From positions 1-43,107 of the forward strand of contig CAZFYG010000011.1 in NCBI GenBank assembly GCA_964523375.1: a stretch of DNA of 43,107 bases. Direction: 5' to 3'. The position numbers and the translations under genes were made by a program. Positions 16,811-25,179 of the stretch are shown here, one piece after another. Below the pieces are notes generated by a model, which was not told the DNA's origin, did not search any database, and saw nothing but the letters and a program-made list of their open reading frames with translations. How positions within the stretch are numbered: position 1 is the stretch's first letter; each line of letters starts with the position of its first letter. The DNA is from CAJQGY01 sp964523375. Its GTDB lineage: Bacteria > Pseudomonadota > Gammaproteobacteria > Magnimaribacterales > D2472.

Positions 16811-17195
16811 TTGGAAAAAACCAACTGTACAAATGCTAGGAAGATGGCAACCTTGGCATGACGGTCACCAAGCCTTATTCAAACGGTGTGTTTCAAAAAC
16901 AGGACAAGTAATAATTCAAGTTAGAGACGTTGCTGGAGCATCAGGAGGCGATGGTCAGGATGATAACCCTTTTAATTGGGATGATGTTTGTAAAAATATA
17001 GAAACGGGGCTTAAAAGAGATAATTTTTTAAGAGGCGTGCATTATGAAATTATGTTAGTACCCAATATCACAAATATCTCCTATGGTAGAGGTGTTGGAT
17101 ATGCTTTTGAAGAAGAAACTTTTGATGATGAGACACATTCAATAAGTGCAACAAAGATTCGAAAGGAATTAAGAGAAAAAGGAGAGCTAGAATAG
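16803..17195 (+). CDS. Small nucleotidyltransferase (HxGH cytidylyl/adenylyltransferase family)
   Basis: This 130-residue protein has the two hallmarks of the HIGH-type nucleotidyltransferase fold. GRWQPWHDGHQALF (13-26) carries the HxGH motif, and ISATKIRKEL (114-123) is the ISSTxIR-type motif. The first motif looks most like NMN adenylyltransferases (GRFQPFHxGH) and the length is nearer to TagD-type cytidylyltransferases, so the nucleotide and acceptor are open. The middle, with ASGGDGQDDNPFNWDD, is unfamiliar. It overlaps the kinase-like gene by 8 bases and converges on arsC with 9 bases of overlap. Together kinase and nucleotidyltransferase would phosphorylate and then activate one compound (inference). 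Confidence 0.78.
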   Translation: MFDWKKPTVQMLGRWQPWHDGHQALFKRCVSKTGQVIIQVRDVAGASGGDGQDDNPFNWDDVCKNIETGLKRDNFLRGVHYEIMLVPNITNISYGRGVGYAFEEETFDDETHSISATKIRKELREKGELE

Positions 17196-17537
17196 CTCTA
17201 GAACATTTTCAGGTGGCCTACCTATAATACCTTGAGAACCTTTTATCACTATTGGCCTCTCTATAATTTTAGGGTAATTCAACATTACAGAAATTAAGTC
17301 ATCCTCTGATAACTCTTCATTGCTTAAATTATTGTGTTTGAAGTCTTGCTCATTTTCTCTCAAAATATCTCTAGCATCGAGCTTTAGCACCTTAAGAATA
17401 TTTTTAATAAATTTTGTGGTTAGGTCTTTTTCTAAATAAAGAAATACTTCTATATCTTCAGTATGCTTCTCAAGAATGGCGAGGGTTTGCCTAGATTTAC
17501 TGCATCTAGGGTTATGTAAGATTGTATACTCAGCCAA
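17187..17537 (-). CDS. arsC: Arsenate reductase, glutaredoxin-type ArsC family
   Basis: This 116-residue thioredoxin-fold protein has Cys12 in NPRCSKSR, and Arg60, Arg94 and Arg107 at the positions of the catalytic arsenate-binding arginines of plasmid R773 ArsC. ERPIVIKG and IGRPPENV are typical of the family. It would reduce arsenate to arsenite using glutathione and glutaredoxin. No arsenite efflux gene is next to it, so a YfgD-like housekeeping role remains possible. It starts three bases after the saccharopine-dehydrogenase-like gene ends (17540), so the two are probably co-transcribed. Confidence 0.85.
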   Translation of the reverse strand: MAEYTILHNPRCSKSRQTLAILEKHTEDIEVFLYLEKDLTTKFIKNILKVLKLDARDILRENEQDFKHNNLSNEELSEDDLISVMLNYPKIIERPIVIKGSQGIIGRPPENVLELF

Positions 17538-17539
17538 AC

Positions 17540-18715
17540 TTATTGCTCAACGTTAAAAGTTAACCCAGCGTTATCAACTAATCTTTTTATCAATTTCCTT
17601 CCCATTGATGAGGCTGGTGTATATATTCCGCCTTCAAGCTCTGCTGAGTCTTTTACAAGACAAATAGCGCTTTCAGCTATCATCTTGGACGTTGAACCAT
17701 AACCAGGGTCCATATCACCTGTTACAGAAGCACTAATTACTGAGCCTTCGATATCTGCACAGAATAAAACATCGTAACTACCCGCTTCTCTTGATTCTTT
17801 TGACGGCCCTTCGCCAGGCTTTGGTACGTCATCACCACTCATGGGATTTGCTGTAGCCATCATTTTTGCTATTTGCTCGCCCTCTTCTCCAGGACCAGCA
17901 ACCCACATCTCGTTATACAAGAAGTCTTTGCCATATGCGTGGTTTTGCAACATATTTGATCTATGAACATTTTTTGTATTTATAGGAGCCATAAAAAATG
18001 GTGCCACCCAAACTCCCAGAGCCTCATCAAAGACTGGCTTTGAATCGTTTTCCTGTTGAGGGCCCTGAAATCCTTCAGATAAAGAAAATGGATTGCCTAA
18101 AATACTAAAGAGCTCTGGATTGGTTTTAAGCGATGCCATGGTTGCCCCAAATGATGCGGCTGTCCCACCAGAAAACTCTCCCTCCATAACTCTTACTCTA
18201 GCTCTTACTTTATTTGATGTTCGGCCAGTTTGTTTTTTTACTTCATTCTGTAAAAATAAAACACCTAGATCAAACGGAATACTATCAAACCCACATGAAA
18301 AAACTATTCTGGCACCAGTTTCTTTTGCCTTATTGCTATGTTTGGAAATAACCTCATGCATCCATCCAGGCTCTCCACATAAATCAACATAATCTGTTCC
18401 TGTCTCAGCACATAACTTAACAATCTCATTACCATATAGCTGATATGGACCAACAGTTGTGAGCACGCAATCTGTCATTTCCATCATCTTTTCAATAGAC
18501 GCTTGGTCATTACTATTCACTTCGAGTGTTGTTACTGAATCACTTACATCAAGGTCTTTCTTTACTTGGTTTAATTTTTCTAGACTTCTCCCAGCCATAG
18601 CCCAGTTAATTTCATTATTATCAGAATATTTTGCTTGGAGATACTCAACTACTAACTTTCCTGTAAAACCCGTTGCACCATAAACTACAAAATCAAATTC
18701 ACTACTTTTGCTCAT
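17540..18715 (-). CDS. Saccharopine dehydrogenase-like oxidoreductase
   Basis: This 391-residue protein begins with a Rossmann NAD(P)-binding motif, VVYGATGFTGKLVVEYL (10-26), and an AGRS segment at the end of the second strand. VGPYQLYGNEIVKLCAETGTDYVDLCGE is typical of the SCCPDH and trans-acting enoyl reductase families. CGFDSIPFDLGVL is a further family hallmark. Members include mycobacterial proteins reducing polyketide or phenolphthiocerol precursors and many of unknown role. True lysine-pathway saccharopine dehydrogenase is less likely. It lies between arsC and the LysR gene on the minus strand. Confidence 0.82.
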   Translation of the reverse strand: MSKSSEFDFVVYGATGFTGKLVVEYLQAKYSDNNEINWAMAGRSLEKLNQVKKDLDVSDSVTTLEVNSNDQASIEKMMEMTDCVLTTVGPYQLYGNEIVKLCAETGTDYVDLCGEPGWMHEVISKHSNKAKETGARIVFSCGFDSIPFDLGVLFLQNEVKKQTGRTSNKVRARVRVMEGEFSGGTAASFGATMASLKTNPELFSILGNPFSLSEGFQGPQQENDSKPVFDEALGVWVAPFFMAPINTKNVHRSNMLQNHAYGKDFLYNEMWVAGPGEEGEQIAKMMATANPMSGDDVPKPGEGPSKESREAGSYDVLFCADIEGSVISASVTGDMDPGYGSTSKMIAESAICLVKDSAELEGGIYTPASSMGRKLIKRLVDNAGLTFNVEQ

Positions 18716-18725
18716 AATAATTTCC

Positions 18726-19604
18726 TTATCTATATTTACTTATTTTATTAGTTATAAAACTCTGGATTTCATCTAAAAAAAACTTTTTAAAGACCTGTAC
18801 TTTAGCATTGTTTCTCAAATCTGGATGGGATAATAGCCATAAATGTATGTCAAATGAATATTTATCTTCTCTAAAAGGTTTTAAGTTTGAAGATACAGGT
18901 ATCCCAATGGGAGAAATCATGCTTACACCAAGGCCTTCATTGAGATATTCAATTATTTCACCAAATGAATTAGTTCTCATAATAATAGAGGGGTTTGGGA
19001 CAAGCTGCTTCAACCTAGCCTCCATGTTTGTTCTTCCTGAATCATCTTTCCATATAATCCAATCCAAATCTTCAATTTGTGTTTTATTAGTTTGCCTTAG
19101 ATATGCATCTGCTCCATATATATTCATGGGAAGTGCCCCAAGATCTGTGCCTATCATGTGCTCTGCCGGATGATTGGTTAGAACAAGTGAGATATCTGCA
19201 TCAAAATTATCCTCTTCATCTGAATGAACAACTCTCATATCTAGATCAATATTTGGATATTGTTTTAAAAACTTGGCAATCAATGGTGTTACATTTATAC
19301 CTCCAGATGCTGGTTTACTGATAACAAGCTTGCCTGAGAGCTCTGTTTCTTTGTCTTTGAAAACTCTTTGTATTTGATATATCTGCTGATCTACCTTTTT
19401 AGTTTCTTGCTCTAAGGCTAGACCATGCTCTGTAAGAAGATAGCCCTTGTTGTGGCGTCTAAACAAATGAACATTTAAATCTGACTCCAGCCTATCTATT
19501 CTCCTTGCTACGGTAGAGTGGTTTACTTTTAAAGATTTTGCAGCAGCACTTAAAGACCCTTCTTTGGCTACAGCTAAAAAATATTCTAAATTACTCCAAT
19601 CCAT
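18726..19604 (-). CDS. LysR-family transcriptional regulator
   Basis: This 292-residue regulator opens with MDWSNLEYFLAVAKEGSLSA, the standard start of LysR proteins. The winged helix-turn-helix KSLKVNHSTVARRIDRLES follows, then a linker and a periplasmic-binding-like effector domain. The open frame continues upstream to a TTG at 19661, but those 19 residues lie outside the family pattern and I reject them. It is divergent from the DJ-1, metallo-hydrolase and acyl-CoA synthetase genes, which it probably controls, and is followed by the saccharopine-dehydrogenase-like gene 10 bases downstream. The effector is unknown. Confidence 0.88.
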   Translation of the reverse strand: MDWSNLEYFLAVAKEGSLSAAAKSLKVNHSTVARRIDRLESDLNVHLFRRHNKGYLLTEHGLALEQETKKVDQQIYQIQRVFKDKETELSGKLVISKPASGGINVTPLIAKFLKQYPNIDLDMRVVHSDEEDNFDADISLVLTNHPAEHMIGTDLGALPMNIYGADAYLRQTNKTQIEDLDWIIWKDDSGRTNMEARLKQLVPNPSIIMRTNSFGEIIEYLNEGLGVSMISPIGIPVSSNLKPFREDKYSFDIHLWLLSHPDLRNNAKVQVFKKFFLDEIQSFITNKISKYR

Positions 19605-19605
19605 A

Positions 19606-19676
19606 TGTGCATAATCGCACAAATCTATTGCATTTGTCGATAATTTACACACATCTAACAAAACGTTAATATTAAC
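19606..19676. promoter_or_regulatory. Two palindromes in the LysR divergent promoter region
   Basis: TGTGC (19606-19610) and GCACA (19617-19621) flank 6 bases just upstream of the LysR start. GTTAATATTAAC (19665-19676) is a perfect 12-base palindrome midway to the divergent gene at 19698. The second is a good LysR-type site (inverted repeat with T/A ends) able to act on both directions. Function is inferred from position. Confidence 0.45.
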
Positions 19677-19697
19677 TAAATTAACAATTTAAATTAT

Positions 19698-20552
19698 ATG
19701 ATTGCACTAAAATTAAGAAATTTATTGGTTGTCCTGGTAGCGATAATTCTTATTATTGCCTTGTCTCTCCCAAAAATACTTCATGCTGCAGGATTGCATC
19801 CTGATTACCTGTCAGATAGCTTTGAACTTTCTGATAAAAGAGCGCTAATAATAGCTACTAATCATGGCGTGCTCAATGCTCCTGGAGAGTCTTCCGGTAA
19901 ATTAACAGGATTATTTTTATCTGAACTTTCTGTGCCATATTATAGATTTTTGGAATCCGGCATTAACGTTGATATTGCAAGCATAAAGGGAGGAAACATT
20001 CCATTAGAACCTCTACCATACTTCGTTAAAACAAAAGAAGATAAGGTATTTTTAAGTGATAACAAGCTGATGTCAAAGCTTAGTAATTCAATCTCTATTG
20101 CTAATATTAATTTTGAAGCATATGACATTATATTTTTGTCTGGTGGTTGGGGGGCGGCATATGATTTAGGATTTTCTGATCTGTTGGGTGAAAAGATAGC
20201 TGATGCATACTATTCTGAAAAAAAACCAATTATAGGTGGTATATGTCATGGTGTTCTAGGTCTTATTAGAGCTAAAAATAAAGAAGGGGGTTTGCTTATA
20301 CAAGGCAGAAAAATGACAGGGGTTACGGACAAGCAAATTACAGAATTAGGTATTAATCTTACACCACAGCATCCTGAAACCGAGTTAAGAAAAGCAGGAG
20401 TAATATTCCAAAGTGAGACGAGGTTTACAGATATTTTTGCCAATTTAACAGTTGTTGATGATGAAAAGAGATTTGTTACAGGACAAAACCAAAATGCTGG
20501 CCACGAAACTTCCTATAAAATTATGAATATCCTCGCAAAAAGAGGCAATTAG
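19698..20552 (+). CDS. DJ-1/PfpI (class I glutamine amidotransferase-like) protein, membrane-anchored
   Basis: This 284-residue protein has an N-terminal hydrophobic segment (about 8-30) that should anchor it to, or export it across, the inner membrane. The DJ-1/Hsp31-type core follows. LSELSVPYY contains the conserved Glu76, and GGICHGVLG has Cys183 and His184 at the nucleophile elbow. Relatives act as chaperones, glyoxalases or peptidases; an extracytoplasmic position is less usual. It is first in an operon with a metallo-hydrolase and an acyl-CoA synthetase and is divergent from the LysR gene. Fold is confident, activity not. Confidence 0.78.
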   Translation: MIALKLRNLLVVLVAIILIIALSLPKILHAAGLHPDYLSDSFELSDKRALIIATNHGVLNAPGESSGKLTGLFLSELSVPYYRFLESGINVDIASIKGGNIPLEPLPYFVKTKEDKVFLSDNKLMSKLSNSISIANINFEAYDIIFLSGGWGAAYDLGFSDLLGEKIADAYYSEKKPIIGGICHGVLGLIRAKNKEGGLLIQGRKMTGVTDKQITELGINLTPQHPETELRKAGVIFQSETRFTDIFANLTVVDDEKRFVTGQNQNAGHETSYKIMNILAKRGN

Positions 20553-20560
20553 AGAAAAAT

Positions 20561-21625
20561 ATGAAAAAATTAATCAAAGGATTGTTTATTGCGCTCTTTT
20601 TTTTAGGAGCAATTATGTTTATTTTATTAAAACAACCATGGTTCCAAGACAGATTACTACAAACAGCTTTAGAAAATTTATCAACTCCAGTCTCAAATCT
20701 TCCTAATGATGACTCCTTAACAGCTGTTGTTTGTGGCTCACGCTCTCCAATTAACGACCCTAATAGAGCTGAGGCATGCATATTAGTTCAGGCGGGAGAG
20801 CAAATTTTTATATTTGATACGGGTAATGGCAGTGCTCAAAATTTGAATAACTGGAACATACCTTGGAATAAGGTTAAGGGTATTTTTTATACCCATCTGC
20901 ATTCAGATCATATTTCTGACATTGCTGATTTTCATGTAGCAACATGGATTAATGGCCAAAGAGATTCCAAACAGAAGGTATATGGACCCGAAGGTGTTCA
21001 ACTACTAACAGATGGAATTGAGATGGCTTATACAAAAGACTATTTTTTTCGGAATGAGCACCATGGCGATGTTTTAGCTCCATTAGATATAGCTGGCTTT
21101 GATACCCATACTGTTGATCTAGAAAATCCAATTTTGGTTGATAGTAATGGTCTTAAAATTACTGCTTACAGTGTATCTCATGACCCTGTAGATCCAGCAT
21201 TAGGATATAGAATTGATTACAAGGGAAGATCTATAAGCATCAGTGGAGATACTATTTATGACAAAAATCTGGTTCAAAATTCAAAAAGTGTCGATGTTTT
21301 GTTTCATGAGTCGATGTCGCTAGAATTACTAGATTTAATCAATAAAAATGCCAAAGAGACAAATAATTTTGTTGCTGACACAGTGACTATAGATATCCTT
21401 GATTACCACACTCCAGTTCTTGATGTTGTAAAGGCTGCAAAAGAAGCTGATGTTAGGCACCTGGTTTTTTATCATCATCTCCCCTCTCCAAGAAACCAAT
21501 TAATGGAAGATGTCATGTACAGAGGTGTTGATGAAATCATGCAAGAATGGACTGCATCTCATGACGGCACTATGATAATATTACCCTTAGAATCAGATAA
21601 AATTATAATTACATCTATTAAGTAA
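20561..21625 (+). CDS. Metallo-beta-lactamase-fold hydrolase with N-terminal membrane anchor
   Basis: The protein has 354 residues. Residues about 5-24 form a single hydrophobic segment, likely an anchor with the enzyme outside the cytoplasm. The THLHSDH motif supplies His112, His114, Asp116 and His117 as zinc ligands. SVSHDPV, ISGDTIYD and VFYHHLPSP supply the remaining His and Asp ligands. The pattern is close to RNase Z-like and arylsulfatase-like branches of the superfamily, but with an anchor it is not tRNase Z. Substrate unknown; its neighbours suggest a fatty or aromatic ester. It begins 8 bases after the DJ-1-like gene. Confidence 0.8.
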   Translation: MKKLIKGLFIALFFLGAIMFILLKQPWFQDRLLQTALENLSTPVSNLPNDDSLTAVVCGSRSPINDPNRAEACILVQAGEQIFIFDTGNGSAQNLNNWNIPWNKVKGIFYTHLHSDHISDIADFHVATWINGQRDSKQKVYGPEGVQLLTDGIEMAYTKDYFFRNEHHGDVLAPLDIAGFDTHTVDLENPILVDSNGLKITAYSVSHDPVDPALGYRIDYKGRSISISGDTIYDKNLVQNSKSVDVLFHESMSLELLDLINKNAKETNNFVADTVTIDILDYHTPVLDVVKAAKEADVRHLVFYHHLPSPRNQLMEDVMYRGVDEIMQEWTASHDGTMIILPLESDKIIITSIK

Positions 21626-21654
21626 TTATAAATCTATATCAGGGGGATATAGCT

Positions 21655-23463
21655 ATGATCGCAACAATAAAGGAATTCTTTAGAGTTATAGGTGAACTCA
21701 AATACATAATACCGTTACTAAAATATGAATGGCCAAAGCCTGATGACAAAGCGTCACTCGCTCACTCTTTTCAAGAATCAGTTGCTAAATTTGGCAATAA
21801 GCCCTTTTTATTTTTCGAAGATGAAAAATGGAGCTATGAAGATACCAATAAAGCCTCAAATGTATTAGCTCATAAGTTATTAAATGAAGGTATTCAGCAT
21901 GGGGATAAGGTTGTTCTTTTTATGGAAAATAGGCCAAGCTTTGTAATATCTATCCTTGCTCTCAATAAGATAGGCGCTATTGGGGTCCTAATTAATACAA
22001 GCTTAACTGGTAACCCTCTAATTCATTGCATTAATTCTTCAGGTTCAAAAAAATGTATCTTTGGCGAGGAGCTAACTAGCTCAATTGAGGGAGTATTGAA
22101 TGAAATTAATATTAAAAGTAAGGAAGATATTCTTTGGACTGAGGATACTAATTCAAGCCAATGCCCGGAATGGGCTTCAGATATTAAAAATTCCTTAGAT
22201 TATTCTAATGCTGAGAATTTAGTAGAAACCAATCAAGTAAAAGCAAAAGATACAGCGTTTTATATTTTCACATCTGGAACTACAGGGGTTCCCAAAGCTG
22301 CACTTTTCCCAAATATGAAAATTGTTGCCGCTTCAACAAATATCACAATGGGTGGCTATCGCATGAATGAAAATGATTGCATGTATAACTGCTTGCCTCT
22401 ATATCATTCAACAGGATTGATGCTAGGGCTTTGTGCTTGTGTCCATGTTGGTGCGTCTGTATTCATTAAAAGAAAATTTTCTGCTTCATCTTTTTGGAAA
22501 GAGGCCCAAAAATTCAATACTACAGCCTTTGTATATGTAGGTGAGTTATGCAGATATTTAAGCGTGCAGGATAAATGTGCCGAAGAGGAAAATAATCCAA
22601 TTCAAAAAATGGTTGGTAATGGTTTGCGACCAGATGTTTGGGATGACTTTAGACATAGATTTGATGTAGAAAGAATTATTGAGATATATGGTGCTAGCGA
22701 GGGAAATGCAATGTTTATGAATATTCTTAACAAAGATAAGACTATTGGTATGGCAAATGCTCGAGTGGCTTTAATTAAATATGATGTGGCTGAGGATAAA
22801 ATAATCAAAGATAAAGATGGCAGATGTATTGAGCTTAAGGATGGAACACCTGGTCTTCTTATAAATGAAATTGGGCCTAATGCAGTTTATAACGGCTATA
22901 CAGATAAAGAGGCTAGTGAAAAGAAAGTGCTTAGAAATGTTTTTGAAGATGGTGATAAGTGGTTTAACACTGGAGATCTTATAAAAACTATGGATGTTGG
23001 CTTTGCTCTAGGCAAAACACATTATCAATTTGTTGATCGGATTGGTGATACCTTTCGTTGGAAATCAGAAAATGTTTCAACAAATGAAGTTGCTGAAATT
23101 GTAAACGCATACGACGATGTAAATATGGCTAATGTATTTGGGGTTAAGGTTCCGAATAGCGAAGGTAGAGCTGGAATGGTGGCTTTTAATTGCAATCTTG
23201 AACTTTTTGACTGGTCTAAGTTCAGTGCATTTGTTGATAATCAGCTCCCTGCCTATGCCAGACCTGTTTTTGTGAGAGTAACTCCGGAGCTAGAAACTAC
23301 TGGTACATTTAAGCTTAAGAAAAATGAGTTACGAGAAGAAGCTTTTCACCTTGATAAAGTATCTGATGATAAAATCTTTGTAAGAAAGCCAAGAAGTGAT
23401 TCATATGTATCTTTAGATGAAGAGTATTATCAAGTAATATCACAGGGCAAAGCTGGGTTCTAG
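21655..23463 (+). CDS. Acyl-CoA synthetase, FATP/very-long-chain type
   Basis: This 602-residue AMP-forming ligase has YIFTSGTTGVPKAAL (203-217) as the ATP-binding P-loop. YGASEGN is the adenine-contacting motif A5. WFNTGDL and DRIGDTFRWKSENVSTNEV are the A7-A8 motifs, the second in the form characteristic of FATP and FadD6-type enzymes. GTFKLKKNELREE supplies the C-terminal catalytic Lys region. It activates a fatty or steroid-like acid with CoA. A good ribosome site (AGGGGG) lies eight bases before the ATG. It is third in the LysR-divergent operon, which points to uptake and activation of a lipid released by the two preceding exported enzymes (inference). Confidence 0.88.
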   Translation: MIATIKEFFRVIGELKYIIPLLKYEWPKPDDKASLAHSFQESVAKFGNKPFLFFEDEKWSYEDTNKASNVLAHKLLNEGIQHGDKVVLFMENRPSFVISILALNKIGAIGVLINTSLTGNPLIHCINSSGSKKCIFGEELTSSIEGVLNEINIKSKEDILWTEDTNSSQCPEWASDIKNSLDYSNAENLVETNQVKAKDTAFYIFTSGTTGVPKAALFPNMKIVAASTNITMGGYRMNENDCMYNCLPLYHSTGLMLGLCACVHVGASVFIKRKFSASSFWKEAQKFNTTAFVYVGELCRYLSVQDKCAEEENNPIQKMVGNGLRPDVWDDFRHRFDVERIIEIYGASEGNAMFMNILNKDKTIGMANARVALIKYDVAEDKIIKDKDGRCIELKDGTPGLLINEIGPNAVYNGYTDKEASEKKVLRNVFEDGDKWFNTGDLIKTMDVGFALGKTHYQFVDRIGDTFRWKSENVSTNEVAEIVNAYDDVNMANVFGVKVPNSEGRAGMVAFNCNLELFDWSKFSAFVDNQLPAYARPVFVRVTPELETTGTFKLKKNELREEAFHLDKVSDDKIFVRKPRSDSYVSLDEEYYQVISQGKAGF

Positions 23464-23465
23464 TT

Positions 23466-23987
23466 CTAAGCTAGATCATTATCTACAAGAACAGCTATTA
23501 GAAGAGCTGGTTCAGATCCATTATTTACCCAAGCATGGTTGGTTCCTCTTTGAACTACAACATCATGCGGTTTGATATCAACCTCTTCCTCATCAAGGAT
23601 AAGTGTTACGTCACCTTTTAATAGAATAATGTAATCTATAGTATCTGTTTTGTGCATAGCTGGATGCTTTGAAGTATCAACTCTATGATGAGCAGCGCCT
23701 ATTTTACTAAACGCTTCAGCCGCCATATTCTGGAGAATTTCTTCTGGAACTCCTTCAGGAGTTGGGTTAATTTGGAAATACCTAAACTTAGTACCGTTTT
23801 TTGGAGGAGATAATACTATCTTGGTATCTGCCATGTCTGATGTATCTTTTGTATTGATTATTGATCCATCCGTATTCCATAGCTCAAATAATCCCCCGAC
23901 ATCTTCTCCTATGGAGCAAGACGGTGGACCATCAATAGTTACTATAGATTTACCTTCTTCATTGTGCCCTGTAACCACCCTTCTCAT
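23466..23987 (-). CDS. Cupin-domain protein
   Basis: This 173-residue protein has a C-terminal cupin barrel. Metal-ligand candidates are the histidines of HPAMHKTDTIDY, then VTLILDEEEVDIKPHDVVVQRGTNHAWVN, which has the second cupin motif with Gly-Thr-Asn-His. The N-terminal roughly 80 residues, starting MRRVVTGHNEEGKSIV, recur in cupins annotated as lyases or dioxygenase-like proteins without defined function. It begins three bases after the corrected end of nagZ, so it is part of that operon, and converges on the acyl-CoA synthetase with a 2-base gap. Confidence 0.75.
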   Translation of the reverse strand: MRRVVTGHNEEGKSIVTIDGPPSCSIGEDVGGLFELWNTDGSIINTKDTSDMADTKIVLSPPKNGTKFRYFQINPTPEGVPEEILQNMAAEAFSKIGAAHHRVDTSKHPAMHKTDTIDYIILLKGDVTLILDEEEVDIKPHDVVVQRGTNHAWVNNGSEPALLIAVLVDNDLA

Positions 23988-23990
23988 AGC

Positions 23991-25159
23991 TTAACTCCTT
24001 ACTAAATTGGTTAAATCTTCTCTAATTTTTGATCTTCTATCACTGCTATATAAATCTTTCCAGGATATATTCGATTGTGAAAGCATTGATGTAATATTAT
24101 GTGAACCGCTGATTTCTTTTTCTTCCATATACTNNNNNNNNNNNNNNNNNNNNNNNNNNNNNNNNNNNNNNNNNNNNNNNNNNNNNNNNNNNNNNNNNNN
24201 NNNNNNNNNNNNNNNNNNNNNNNNNNNNNNNNNGAAAGCATTGATGTAATATTATGTGAACCGCTGATTTCTTTTTCTTCCATATACTCAATTGCTTCGA
24301 ACACACCATCCCTATCATTGCAGATCAACACCATGTCACAGCCAGCAGATAAGGATAAATCCACCCTTTCAGCATAAGAATTTTCACCCGCACCTTTCAT
24401 AGTTAGGTCATCGCTAAAAACAACTCCTTTGAACCCAATTCTATTTCTTAGAATTTCTTTTATCCAAAATGATGAGAATCCTGAGCTTAACTCGTCAACT
24501 TCTGGAAAGAGTATGTGAGCGCACATAACTCCGCCCATATCATCCTTTAAATCAATAAATGGGACTAAATCATGTTTTATTAATTCATCCAGGCTTCTTT
24601 TGTCTTGAGGTTGCAATAAATGGCTGTCTTCAAAAATACCTCCATGACCTGGGAAATGCTTTCCAGTTGCTTGCATTCCTGCCTCATTCATTCCTGAAAT
24701 AAACTCTTTAGCAATTTTAGAAACATTTGAGGGTTCATCTGAAAAAGATCTATTACCTATAATGCTGCTTGTATTTCTATCGACATCAAGAACAGGCGCA
24801 AAACTAATATCAATTCCAGCAGCTAGTAGTTCAGCTGCCATAAGCCATCCTACCTCTTTAAAAATCTCTTTATTGCTACTTTTAGCCGCATAGTCACTTA
24901 AAGACTGCATAGAAGGCAATATAGTGAATCCATCCTTAAATCTTTGAACTCTTCCCCCCTCTTGATCCACTGCAATTAAAATATTATTTTTTATACCTTT
25001 AATTTGCGAGCATAAGTCGGCAATCTGATCTTTTGAACTAAAATTTCTTTCAAATAGAATTAAGCCTCCTACCTTACTATTGCTTATTAAATCTATATCA
25101 ACGGATGAGAGGCTGGTTCCATCTATATCCATCATTAAGCGTCCACAGGTATTATTCAT
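23991..25159 (-). CDS. nagZ: Beta-N-acetylhexosaminidase NagZ (spans a false gap)
   Basis: Collapsing the 100-N run and one 55-base copy gives a continuous 337-residue protein ending at TAA 23991-23993, close to the 341 of E. coli NagZ. DQEGGRVQR, KHFPGHGG (167-174), the DSH loop (178-180) with the His general acid/base, and FSDDLTM (249-255) with the nucleophilic Asp are all present. The restored C terminus (ISWKDLYSSDRRSKIR and so on) is of normal type. NagZ is a cytoplasmic peptidoglycan-recycling glycosidase that removes GlcNAc from anhydromuropeptides. It lies 20 bases after the aldo/keto reductase gene and three bases before the cupin gene. Confidence 0.92.
24079..24133 (+). repeat. 55-base duplicate, left copy, at false gap 2
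   Basis: These bases are identical to 24234-24288 across the N run, an assembly overlap inside nagZ. Confidence 0.9.
24134..24233. other. Run of 100 N, probable unmerged contig overlap
   Basis: Exactly 100 N are flanked by identical 55-base copies, the same pattern as at 16244-16343. Removing 155 bases restores the nagZ frame to a normal-length protein. Confidence 0.88.
24234..24288 (+). repeat. 55-base duplicate, right copy, at false gap 2
   Basis: This is the second copy of 24079-24133. Confidence 0.9.
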
Positions 25160-25179
25160 TTTGGCTATGCTGTATATAA

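Noticed and set aside
15163..17195. Firm call of methyl phosphoramidate biosynthesis
   Set aside because: Glutamine kinase, hydrolase and transferase genes of that pathway are absent from the window, so only a loose resemblance remains.
16400..17195. Sulfate activation pair (CysC with ATP sulfurylase)
   Set aside because: The kinase lacks most of the lid and the nucleotidyltransferase is far too short and has a GRWQPWHDGH motif nearer to NMN adenylyltransferases.
19605..19661. TTG start for the LysR regulator
   Set aside because: LysR proteins typically begin at the MDWxxLxxFLAVA segment; the 19 extra residues have no family support.
24011..24233. NagZ C terminus as read through the N run (382 residues)
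   Set aside because: It repeats the 55-base flank in another frame; the collapsed sequence gives 337 residues ending at 23991.
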